From a virus, in the IMG/VR virus record IMGVR_UViG_3300008267_000327, positions 1 through 60,474 of that record: 60,474 bases of DNA. One strand, given 5' to 3'. Below the pieces are notes generated by a model, which was given only the letters and a program-made list of their open reading frames with translations, did not search any database and was not told the DNA's origin. Below, one piece after another: positions 44,941-52,148 of this stretch (position 1 is its first letter; each line of letters begins with the position of its first letter). The translations under genes and the position numbers were made by a program.

Positions 44941-45427
44941 ATGATAAAAAGACTATTACACTTTTCTGATTTACATATCAGATTATTTAAGGACCACGAC
45001 CTTTACAAAAGTATTTTACAGACTGCCTTGTCTGAGTGGAAGGCACTTGCTCCTGACAGAATAGTATTCACCGGAGACCTGGTACACAGTAAAAACCAAA
45101 TGACACCTGAACTTATCGAGTTTGTTGCTTGGGTATTAACTGAATGTTCCAAGATTGCAAAAACTGTTGTCATTATTGGTAATCACGACTTCCTTGAGAA
45201 CAACACCCAAAGGTTGGATGCTCTAACACCAATCATCGATTCACTCAACAATGAAAATGTTACATACCTAAAAAACAGAGGTGTATATGAGGATAGTAAT
45301 ATAAATTGGTGTGTATATTCTCTTATGGAACACAACATTCCACCGGATATTAGTAAATCTGATAAAATTCTATATAAACTCTATTGATTCCCTCGTTGAA
45401 GGTAATGAAAAATTAGTTAATTATTAA
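44941..45427 (+). pseudogene. 47: recombination endonuclease subunit gp47 (SbcD/Mre11-like), truncated by internal deletion
   Basis: The readable frame (44941-45387, 148 aa) holds the first half of a metallophosphoesterase: D10/H12 in 'FSDLHIR', D46 in 'FTGDLVHS' and N81/H82/D83 in 'IGNHDF'. It ends in 'ISKSDKILYKLY' and a stop. T4 gp47 is 339 aa, and the later GH-type histidine motifs are absent. From about 45371 another frame reads 'FYINSIDSLVEGNEKLVNY' to TAA 45425-45427, one base before the next gene, as the original end should. So an internal piece of roughly 190 codons was lost with a change of frame. Without the missing histidines the nuclease should be inactive, although gp46 downstream is intact. 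Confidence 0.8.
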
Positions 45428-45428
45428 A

Positions 45429-46046
45429 ATGGAAGTTAAACTCAATTTATCCAACACAGAACATAAAGAACTAATATCTTATTGCAATCTTAATGACTTA
45501 TTGGTTAGTGAAGTAGTCAAGAAATCCTTTACAACTGGTTTTAATATTGAGAGATATGGCTTATTATCAGAGGGTGCTAAAGTTATAGAAAAGGAGGTAG
45601 AGAAGATTGTGGAAAAAAGAATTGAGATTCCTGTTGAGGTTATAAAAGAAGTCGTTAAAATTGAATATGTGGAGATTGAGAAACCTGTAGAAGTAATTAG
45701 AGAGGTTGAAAAAATTGTTGAAGTTCCTGTTGAAAAAGAAGTGATAAAGATAGTTGAGGTTGAAAAAGTAACGGAAGGAACTACACAGGTCATTGAAGTA
45801 ATAAAAGAAGTTGAAAAGATTGTGGAAGTCCCGGTTGAAGTAATAAAAGAGGTTATAGTAGAAAAGGAACAGGATACTACAAAACTTAAAGCGTTAGAAG
45901 AAACATTACAAAAATTAAAATCCCAACTCATAGAAAAAAATAAAATAATTGAAGGGTTGGAAACTAAAATAAACCAAGTTCAAGCAAACTCCTCATCACA
46001 AGTTACATATTTGAGGGGTTCAAATTTGAACGATAAACTTTTTTAA
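45429..46046 (+). CDS. Val/Glu-rich repeat protein with coiled-coil end
   Basis: A 205-residue protein with three parts: an N-terminal 55 residues 'VKLNLSNTEHKELISYCNLN' that resemble a short DNA-binding or oligomerisation unit; a central tract (about 56-145) of imperfect units such as 'EVIKEVEKIVEVPVE'; and a C-terminal coiled coil ('KALEETLQKLKSQLIEKNKI'). The repeat alternates hydrophobic valine/isoleucine with Glu/Lys and may form an extended beta or helical fibre. Function unknown. It follows the gp47 remnant by 1 nt. The 3' end contains the -33 box of the next promoter. Confidence 0.75.
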   Translation: MEVKLNLSNTEHKELISYCNLNDLLVSEVVKKSFTTGFNIERYGLLSEGAKVIEKEVEKIVEKRIEIPVEVIKEVVKIEYVEIEKPVEVIREVEKIVEVPVEKEVIKIVEVEKVTEGTTQVIEVIKEVEKIVEVPVEVIKEVIVEKEQDTTKLKALEETLQKLKSQLIEKNKIIEGLETKINQVQANSSSQVTYLRGSNLNDKLF

Positions 46047-46056
46047 ACTATATTTG
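46025..46056 (+). promoter_or_regulatory. Bacteroidota-type promoter TTTG-N20-TATATTTG
   Basis: TTTG at 46025-46028, 20-nt spacer, TATATTTG at 46049-46056, then CATT and ATG 46061. A textbook host-type promoter with 4 nt between box and ATG. Confidence 0.8.
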
Positions 46057-46060
46057 CATT

Positions 46061-46417
46061 ATGACACAATTAGTATTATGGATGATTATGGCTTATGGAA
46101 TAACCAATATCGTCGTTTATGGAAGTATTTTCAACGGACCGAGAGAATTTATCAGAAAGTGGTCTGAATCAACATTACCATTCAATTCATTAGGGACATT
46201 CATCAAGAATATGACTAGCTGTCCTATGTGTTTTGGAACTTGGTTTGGATTTTTTGCAGGAATTTTCTTATATTCACCAGTACACGAAATATTAGGTGTT
46301 AGTTCATACGGTTCTTGGTTTTTCGATGGAATGTTAAGTTCCGGAGCAGTATGGGCAATCAACTCAATTATCGAATGGTTCGAACAAAACAGACCAAATA
46401 ACAATCAAATATTATAA
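46061..46417 (+). CDS. DUF1360-like membrane protein
   Basis: A 118-residue protein with three hydrophobic segments: residues 1-22, 'GTWFGFFAGIFLYSPVHEIL' (near 66-85), and 'FFDGMLSSGAVWAINSIIEW'. Between the first two is 'NMTSCPMCFGTWFGF', the C-x-x-C-x-G-x-W signature of DUF1360 phage proteins. The family is widespread in tailed phages and uncharacterised. Expression from its own strong host-type promoter with a predicted leaderless mRNA suggests early synthesis. One nt separates it from the next gene. Confidence 0.78.
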   Translation: MTQLVLWMIMAYGITNIVVYGSIFNGPREFIRKWSESTLPFNSLGTFIKNMTSCPMCFGTWFGFFAGIFLYSPVHEILGVSSYGSWFFDGMLSSGAVWAINSIIEWFEQNRPNNNQIL

Positions 46418-46418
46418 T

Positions 46419-46622
46419 ATGCCAAAATCAAAACAAAGAAAAGGACATAAGAAAAAAGTCCAAGTAAGAACCGCGGCTCTTAAATCAGAACAACTTAAGT
46501 TCCAAAAAGAAATGATGGAGAAAATGGAAGAATTGAGACAGAAGTTTCAAGAACAGTCAGGAACAACACAAAACCCAGAAACAAATGAAATGGGACTTAT
46601 TCAACCCAAAGCCGGAATTTAA
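46419..46622 (+). CDS. small basic coiled-coil protein
   Basis: A 67-residue protein with a strongly basic start 'MPKSKQRKGHKKKVQVRTAA' and a helical coiled-coil stretch 'EQLKFQKEMMEKMEELRQKF'. The basic end could bind nucleic acid. No family recognised. It lies in an operon between the DUF1360 gene and gp46 (10 nt gap). Confidence 0.7.
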   Translation: MPKSKQRKGHKKKVQVRTAALKSEQLKFQKEMMEKMEELRQKFQEQSGTTQNPETNEMGLIQPKAGI

Positions 46623-46632
46623 TTATAAAAAT

Positions 46633-48963
46633 ATGAGTCATAAACTAGACACAACTACATTAGAGAACCCTTACATACAAGTTATTTGGGAAGACATCCC
46701 GGAGAACTTCACCCAAGAAAGAATCAAATCTGTTAAGCAGTATTTCCAAAAGAAATATAACTCAAACAACATTAATGTTGTGACCAAAGTTAAGACGGAA
46801 GAAGGTGTTCAACAAACCATAGACATTTCTGCAAATGTTATGGATAAGAACTACCAAAACGAATTGGTTAAGTCTCTTGTTGAGGCAAAAGGTCATACCG
46901 CTCTTTTACCAAGTATTATGAATATCGATACTGCGGTTGAACAGAAAATGTTGTTAGACGAAGTTGAAATTACCCCATTTAAGAAGTGGTATATCAGGAA
47001 AATTGAGTTCAGTAATTTCTTATCTTATGGGGAGAATCAAGTGATTGATTTTGATAAGTGTAATGGTATTACTGTGGTTGAGTCAGACCCACCTAACTTC
47101 GGAGGTAAGACAGTTCTTACTGTGGATTTGTTAATGTTTCTATTTTTCAATACAACTACCAAAACACAAAAGGCGGAAGAAATCTTTAATAGATTTACCG
47201 ATAAAAATAAAGTAAGTGTTAGTGGTGAGATTACTATTGATGGGGAAGATTACATAATCGCAAGAAATATTGAGAGGAAGAAAAACAAGGCGGGAGAATG
47301 GAATGTTAAAACCGAGTTGGAATTCTTTAAGAAACTTGCCGATGGACAGTTATTAAACTTCACCGGAGAACAGAGAAGGGAAACTGAAAACTTCATTAAG
47401 AAATCTATTGGAGAACAGGATGATTTTCTTATGACCATCTTAACCACCGCATCAAATTTGGAAGATTTAATTGACGCTAAACCAACAGCAAGAGGACAGG
47501 TGTTATCAAGATTCTTGGGGTTGGAGTTTATTAAGAAGAAAGAAGAAACTGCCAAGGAAATCTATTCTGAGTTCTCAAAGGGTATGATGTCTAATGTCTA
47601 TAATACGGAGTCATTAAGACAAGATAATGAAACCAGTAAATCTGAGATTGATAATTTAAAACAAGAAATCAGAGATGCTGATGAAAAAAATCTTGATGTT
47701 GAGCAGAGGTTAAAGAAGGGTCAGGACTATAAGGATAATCTTCTCAAATCAAAATATACTGACTTGGACCAAGAATTGGTTGTATTGAAACCTGAGATTC
47801 TTAAAACCGGCATTGGGGATTTCGAAAAGAAAATTGAACAAATAGAACAACAAATCAAAGATGTCAATGTGGTTGAACCAAAAGAGTTCTACCACGAAGA
47901 CAAACACGATAAAGTTAAAGAAGACTTAAACAAAACCAAGATTGAACTTAACAGGGCTCACGATAGATGGGAAGACATAAGTGATATGGTTACCAAGTAT
48001 GGTAATGGGGTTGAATGTCAACACTGCGGTATTAAGTTGATGGAAGCAGAACTTACCAAAAAGAAAATATCAGAACTTGATGAGTGGAAACAAAAAGTGG
48101 ACGAACTTACCGATAAAGTTAAGGGACTTGAAGAAGAGGAAAAGTCATTTAGAAACTTGAAACAAGAATTTGATACCTACGAGAGAAACAAACTTATTAA
48201 AGAAAAGTATGAATTGTCTTTGGAATCAGAACAAATGAAAATGGACCAACTCAAAGATAAATTGGTTAGGTATGAAGGAGTTCAGGAGAAGATTAAAAAG
48301 AACAATGAGATTGATGCTCAACTCATAAAGGCTAATATGAGAATTGATGAATTGATGAACGAGAAAAGAGGATATGAAAGAATCAAGGTAACAAACAATC
48401 TCAACGTCGACAAGTTCAATGAAAGAATTGAGAAGAACAACGAGATAATCACAAAAATTGCGGAGGAGTTTGAGAGAGAGAAGTTGTATAAAATTTACTT
48501 GGATGTGTTTGGAAAGAATGGTATAACCAAGATGATTATGAAAACCATGATGCCACTTATCAATCAAGAACTTCAGAGATTATTAGTTGATTCTTGTTAT
48601 TTCAATTTGGAAATCAGAATCAGTGATAAAAACGAGGTTGAGTTCATCATGATTGATGGTTCCACCGGTATCGAGAAACTTATGTCCTCAGGTTCAGGAT
48701 ATGAAAAAACAATTGCGAGTATGGCTTTGAGGGCGGTATTGGCTAAAGTAAGTTCATTACCGAAACCAAATATCCTTGCTTTTGATGAGGCGTTCGGAAA
48801 GATTAGTAATGAGAACCTTGAGTTAGTTGGAGAGTTCTTCGGTAAGATTAAAAGTTATTTCGAAAAGATATTTGTAATTAGCCATAATCCACTTATTAAT
48901 AATTGGGCTGATAGCGTTGTTAGGGTAACTAAAGTAGATAATGTTAGTAAAGTAACCCAATAA
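46633..48963 (+). CDS. 46: recombination endonuclease subunit gp46 (SbcC/Rad50-like ATPase)
   Basis: A 776-residue SMC-like ATPase from ATG 46633. Seen: 'IEFSNFLSYGENQVIDF' near residue 125, Walker A 'PPNFGGKT' near 156-163 (the first glycine of the usual GxxGxGK is replaced), long coiled coils on both sides of a zinc hook 'CQHCG' near 461, the signature 'MSSGSGYEKTIASMALRA', Walker B 'ILAFDEAFGK' near 712, and the H-loop 'FVISHNP'. It should pair with gp47 to process DNA ends. An extra N-terminal domain of about 115 residues precedes the ATPase head; T4 gp46 (560 aa) lacks it. Intact, unlike its partner in this window. Confidence 0.9.
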   Translation: MSHKLDTTTLENPYIQVIWEDIPENFTQERIKSVKQYFQKKYNSNNINVVTKVKTEEGVQQTIDISANVMDKNYQNELVKSLVEAKGHTALLPSIMNIDTAVEQKMLLDEVEITPFKKWYIRKIEFSNFLSYGENQVIDFDKCNGITVVESDPPNFGGKTVLTVDLLMFLFFNTTTKTQKAEEIFNRFTDKNKVSVSGEITIDGEDYIIARNIERKKNKAGEWNVKTELEFFKKLADGQLLNFTGEQRRETENFIKKSIGEQDDFLMTILTTASNLEDLIDAKPTARGQVLSRFLGLEFIKKKEETAKEIYSEFSKGMMSNVYNTESLRQDNETSKSEIDNLKQEIRDADEKNLDVEQRLKKGQDYKDNLLKSKYTDLDQELVVLKPEILKTGIGDFEKKIEQIEQQIKDVNVVEPKEFYHEDKHDKVKEDLNKTKIELNRAHDRWEDISDMVTKYGNGVECQHCGIKLMEAELTKKKISELDEWKQKVDELTDKVKGLEEEEKSFRNLKQEFDTYERNKLIKEKYELSLESEQMKMDQLKDKLVRYEGVQEKIKKNNEIDAQLIKANMRIDELMNEKRGYERIKVTNNLNVDKFNERIEKNNEIITKIAEEFEREKLYKIYLDVFGKNGITKMIMKTMMPLINQELQRLLVDSCYFNLEIRISDKNEVEFIMIDGSTGIEKLMSSGSGYEKTIASMALRAVLAKVSSLPKPNILAFDEAFGKISNENLELVGEFFGKIKSYFEKIFVISHNPLINNWADSVVRVTKVDNVSKVTQ

Positions 48964-48967
48964 AAAA

Positions 48968-49438
48968 ATGAAGAAATTAAAACCAAATCAAATAGAAAAA
49001 ATAGAAGAAACTTTAAAGGATTTTAAATGTTTACTTCAAAGGTATAGGGAAGTTAAAGATAATTCTGAAAAGTTAAATTTGTTTTTCACTAGAAATAGAA
49101 ATCCAATTTGGGATATAACAAATATAAATTTTTTCAGAACCGGATTAAAATCTGAAGTTGCGGTTCAAGACAAAAGTCAAATTTTAGTTGATGACCATTT
49201 TATCCAAAGAAGTAAATCTTTAAAATTTATATTTGACGAGTTAGATAACCAGGAGGATATGTCTTTAGAAGATTTTATTAATTTAGTAAAAAGATTATGT
49301 TCTACTGTAAAATTGACCCGAGAAGAACATAATAAGGTTACCCTGTTTGCAAAGAAAAACCCAACATATCTAAATTATGAGACATATGTTGCTTGTGGAA
49401 TAAAAGTAGATGGATTATCCAATTTTATTTTGAAATAA
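48968..49438 (+). CDS. hypothetical protein
   Basis: A 156-residue, lysine-rich, mainly helical protein ('KIEETLKDFKCLLQRYREVK', 'MSLEDFINLVKRLCSTVKLT'). No recognised domain. It begins 4 nt after gp46 and probably shares its transcript. The -33 box of the next promoter overlaps its stop region. Confidence 0.72.
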   Translation: MKKLKPNQIEKIEETLKDFKCLLQRYREVKDNSEKLNLFFTRNRNPIWDITNINFFRTGLKSEVAVQDKSQILVDDHFIQRSKSLKFIFDELDNQEDMSLEDFINLVKRLCSTVKLTREEHNKVTLFAKKNPTYLNYETYVACGIKVDGLSNFILK

Positions 49439-49459
49439 AATATAAAGGTATTATATTTG
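49429..49459 (+). promoter_or_regulatory. Bacteroidota-type promoter TTTG-N19-TATATTTG
   Basis: TTTG at 49429-49432, 19-nt spacer, TATATTTG at 49452-49459, then CTTC and ATG 49464. Again exactly 4 nt from box to start codon. Confidence 0.78.
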
Positions 49460-49463
49460 CTTC

Positions 49464-49952
49464 ATGCAAACATTCTTACCATACTCCGACTTCAAAAAAT
49501 CCCTTGAAGTCTTGGATAACAAAAGATTAGGAAAACAGAGGGTAGAAACATATCAGATTATATCTGCTATAACTAGAAGACCAAAATTAGACGGGACACC
49601 ATACAAGGGTTGGATAAACCATCCTTGTTCAATAATGTGGCAAAAATTTGTCCCTGCGTTAAAATTTTACTATAATTGTTCAATAGACGAATGGGTCAAA
49701 AGAGGTTTTAAAAATACAATGGTTAAAGAAATAATTGAAGAACCAATTATTTTACCTGATTGGTTTGGGTTTGAAGATTTTCATTCATCCCATCGGGCCA
49801 ATCTACTAAAAAAAGAATTAACTTATTATTCAAAATACAGTTGGACTGAAAATCCACAAGACCCTTATGTCTGGTTAGATAAAGATGGTAAGTGGTATAA
49901 ACAAATTGCAGGACAAAAGGATAGAATCTATTATGAAACAACTCAGTTTTAA
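49464..49952 (+). CDS. pyrimidine dimer DNA glycosylase-like protein (MSMEG_6728 family)
   Basis: A 162-residue protein beginning 'MQTFLPYSDFKKSLEVLDNK' and 'RLGKQRVETYQI', the diagnostic N-terminus of the pyrimidine dimer glycosylase/MSMEG_6728-type family. It is followed by 'NHPCSIMWQ' and 'SHRANLLKKE'. Family members excise UV-induced pyrimidine dimers or are inferred to do so. In a marine or freshwater phage this would protect virion DNA after infection. It is driven by its own host-type promoter and overlaps the next gene by 20 nt. Confidence 0.85.
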   Translation: MQTFLPYSDFKKSLEVLDNKRLGKQRVETYQIISAITRRPKLDGTPYKGWINHPCSIMWQKFVPALKFYYNCSIDEWVKRGFKNTMVKEIIEEPIILPDWFGFEDFHSSHRANLLKKELTYYSKYSWTENPQDPYVWLDKDGKWYKQIAGQKDRIYYETTQF

Positions 49953-50460
49953 CAAAAATGGAGAAAAACATGAACCAATAAAATTTTGGAATTTAGACGA
50001 TGGTAATATCATCGCGATTTATCAAGGAAATCGAGGTAAAAATCCTGAACTTGATTACATTGTAAAATATTTGGCACCCGGGAAAAGATTAAGGGCACCA
50101 TCACACACCCATTGGATTGTGGACTTACTTATAAAAGCGGAAAGACATAAAGAAATTGTAAAAAACTTTATTCAAGAATGGTATGAATTGTATGATATAA
50201 TCGAACCCTTCAATTCAAACGAAGAAAGAAAATCTTATAAACCGTTTTACAGACATTATATGACGGGTAAGTATTTCACTCTATGTCCTTATGGTGATTT
50301 TGGGGTTGAATTTTTATCCATACTTATAGAATTATTTATAAAGTGTGAAAAACAAAGTGAAGGTGCATATATGTTTAAAAATATGTTAGGGTTAGTAAAA
50401 GATTATTGTGAAGGAAAAAAAGATTTTTACCAAATAATTTCTCATTCTAAAAGAGTTTAA
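49933..50460 (+). CDS. hypothetical protein
   Basis: A 175-residue protein from ATG 49933, starting inside the glycosylase gene. It contains 'DDGNIIAIYQGNRGKNPELD' and 'RAPSHTHWIVDLLIKAERH', which looks like a compact globular enzyme-type sequence, but no family is recognised. Co-transcribed with the DNA repair gene, so a nucleic acid role is possible. Confidence 0.72.
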   Translation: MKQLSFNKNGEKHEPIKFWNLDDGNIIAIYQGNRGKNPELDYIVKYLAPGKRLRAPSHTHWIVDLLIKAERHKEIVKNFIQEWYELYDIIEPFNSNEERKSYKPFYRHYMTGKYFTLCPYGDFGVEFLSILIELFIKCEKQSEGAYMFKNMLGLVKDYCEGKKDFYQIISHSKRV

Positions 50461-50469
50461 ATACCTTTG
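50438..50469 (+). promoter_or_regulatory. probable Bacteroidota-type promoter with weak -33 box
   Basis: TACCTTTG at 50462-50469 with TTTC (not TTTG) 20 nt upstream, and an 18-nt leader to ATG 50488. Confidence 0.55.
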
Positions 50470-50487
50470 TCAAAACAAATAAAAATT

Positions 50488-50997
50488 ATGAAAAAGTATC
50501 TACTGTTGGTTTTTGGTGATTTAGAAAAAGAAAATGTGATTGATGCGGTATTTCATGGAATGACTACCGTTGTAGACTCCAAATTTTTGAAGTTTCAATT
50601 TACAAATGGAACCGGAATATTCCATTTTGCGTCAGAAGTGAACCATGAAGATTTGTATGACTTTATTACCGGACTTTTTTATGGTATATCTGAAAACTTT
50701 ATACTGACAGAAGTGTCTGACAAATTGACAGTTCACATGGAGGATAAAGTTAAGGCACACTTATTGGATTTAGATAATGAAACAGAATCAGTAGAAATGA
50801 CCTTTGATTTTTCAACAATGAATAAACCCGGTATAGAAGAGTTTAGTGATGACTTTGTTGAATTTATTTTAGACGAATTCAAAAAAGAAGTTAAACCTCC
50901 AACTTTGAATCAAATCTTAGATAAGATTAATGAAAAAGGAATAAAATCCCTTTCTGCATACGAAAAAGAAATTTTAGACAACTATAGTAAAAATTAA
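50488..50997 (+). CDS. hypothetical acidic protein preceding the sigma factor
   Basis: A 169-residue acidic protein from ATG 50488; an upstream TTG would lie in the -7 box. It has a clean alpha/beta pattern ('YLLLVFGDLEKENVIDAVFH', 'VSDKLTVHMEDKVKAHLLD') and a helical C-terminus 'TLNQILDKINEKGIKSLSAY'. No family recognised. It is 3 nt upstream of the sigma factor, so it might act with it, but this is only context. Confidence 0.72.
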   Translation: MKKYLLLVFGDLEKENVIDAVFHGMTTVVDSKFLKFQFTNGTGIFHFASEVNHEDLYDFITGLFYGISENFILTEVSDKLTVHMEDKVKAHLLDLDNETESVEMTFDFSTMNKPGIEEFSDDFVEFILDEFKKEVKPPTLNQILDKINEKGIKSLSAYEKEILDNYSKN

Positions 50998-51000
50998 ATT

Positions 51001-51801
51001 ATGAAAGAAAAAAATTCGGTAATTCCAATTAACCAAGAAGAAATCTCCTCTTATTTGAAAGATATCAGGAAGTTAAAAGTTATGACACCTGATAGAGAAA
51101 GATTTCTATCTGAGAGAATGCAGTCAGGAACCCTGACCACTGAGCAAGAAAAAGAAATAAAAAAAGAATTACTTGAAGGTAATTTGAGATTCGTTATTAC
51201 TGTGAGTAAACAATATCAAAATCAAGGTTTAGAATTACCTGATTTGATTGCGGAGGGTAATTACGGACTATTGAGAGCAATTGAAAATTTTGATTGGACA
51301 AAGAACCTAAGATTCATATCCTACGCTGTATGGTGGGTTAGACAATCAATTTTACAGTCTTTGAACGAAAACGCTCGGACAATTAGATTCCCAGTTAATG
51401 TCGTCCAAGAGTTTCAAAAGGCTAAAAAAGAACAAGAAATTACGGGAGAAGAACTACCGGATAAATACGTGAACTTACCATACACTATTAATTTAGATAA
51501 TCCTTTGAATGAAGAAGGAGATACTCTATTGGATGTTTTAGAAAACCCGAACTCAGAAAAACCTGAGGAAGTTTTCTCAACTAAAGACGTTCTAAAAGAT
51601 AAACTAATGTCAATTCTTAACATCCTTGATGAAAGAGAGAAAGTAATTATAGAGGATTATTTTGGTCTCACAGGTAGTCAAAGAACTTTAGAAGACATTG
51701 GAAATGATTTCGATTTGACTAAAGAAAGGGTTCGTCAGATTAAGGAAAAGGCTCTCAGGAAACTACGAAACGAATCGAGTATACTATTCGATTATTTATA
51801 A
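51001..51801 (+). CDS. RpoD-like primary-type RNA polymerase sigma factor
   Basis: A 266-residue sigma-70 protein that would direct host RNA polymerase. Seen in order: region 1.2 ('NQEEISSYLKDIRKLKVMT'); region 2 ('GNLRFVITVSKQYQNQGLEL' and 'LIAEGNYGLLRAIENFDW', then 'FISYAVWWVRQSILQSL', the -10 recognition helix); a short region 3; and region 4 ('LEDIGNDFDLTKERVRQIKE'), the helix-turn-helix for the -35/-33 element. This complete architecture resembles the Bacteroidota housekeeping sigma factor and not T4 gp55, which lacks region 4. It may recognise either of the two promoter types seen here. A terminator directly follows. Confidence 0.92.
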   Translation: MKEKNSVIPINQEEISSYLKDIRKLKVMTPDRERFLSERMQSGTLTTEQEKEIKKELLEGNLRFVITVSKQYQNQGLELPDLIAEGNYGLLRAIENFDWTKNLRFISYAVWWVRQSILQSLNENARTIRFPVNVVQEFQKAKKEQEITGEELPDKYVNLPYTINLDNPLNEEGDTLLDVLENPNSEKPEEVFSTKDVLKDKLMSILNILDEREKVIIEDYFGLTGSQRTLEDIGNDFDLTKERVRQIKEKALRKLRNESSILFDYL

Positions 51802-51812
51802 TTTCAAATTTA

Positions 51813-51844
51813 GGGTGTATTTATTTAATACACCTTTTATTTTT
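51813..51844 (+). terminator. intrinsic terminator after sigma factor gene
   Basis: An 8-bp stem GGTGTATT/AATACACC with loop TATTT and a U-rich tail TTTTATTTTT. The tail also forms TATTTTTG (51838-51845), a possible -7 box for the next gene, 18 nt before its ATG, but without a TTTG box. Confidence 0.8.
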
Positions 51845-51863
51845 GTAATAAAACAACATAATT

Positions 51864-52148
51864 ATGAAAAAATTTATAAAAGAAAATTTTACAACAATTG
51901 TTTTAATAATTTCCGTTTTGACATTGTTCAAAAGTTGTGGAGACTCACGAGAGCTATCTTCAATAAAAAAAGAAATTAAACAAATCAAAGATTCTACATA
52001 TACTAAAAATGAGTTGAATGTGGAATTGAAAGTATCGGGATTAGAGGCCGAGAAAAGAATGATACAAGCGACAGATAGAAGTATCTTAGATGTTCAAAGA
52101 CAAACTCAGATAGAACAGGAAATAAAACAATTAAGAGGAGGTAAATAA
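51864..52148 (+). CDS. small membrane-anchored coiled-coil protein
   Basis: A 94-residue protein with one N-terminal membrane segment ('FTTIVLIISVLTLF', residues 9-22) followed by 'KSCGDS' and a charged helical domain that should be coiled coil ('SIKKEIKQIKDSTYTKNEL'). The cysteine is close to a lipobox position but the residues before it do not fit one well. Start of the lysis-like cluster; the stop overlaps the next ATG by one base. Likely periplasmic and membrane-tethered, perhaps lysis or envelope related. Confidence 0.7.
   Translation: MKKFIKENFTTIVLIISVLTLFKSCGDSRELSSIKKEIKQIKDSTYTKNELNVELKVSGLEAEKRMIQATDRSILDVQRQTQIEQEIKQLRGGK

Noticed and set aside
45479-45931. 150-codon minus-strand frame rich in Ser and Thr
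   Set aside because: It is the antisense of the Val/Glu repeat gene. Low complexity explains the lack of stops.
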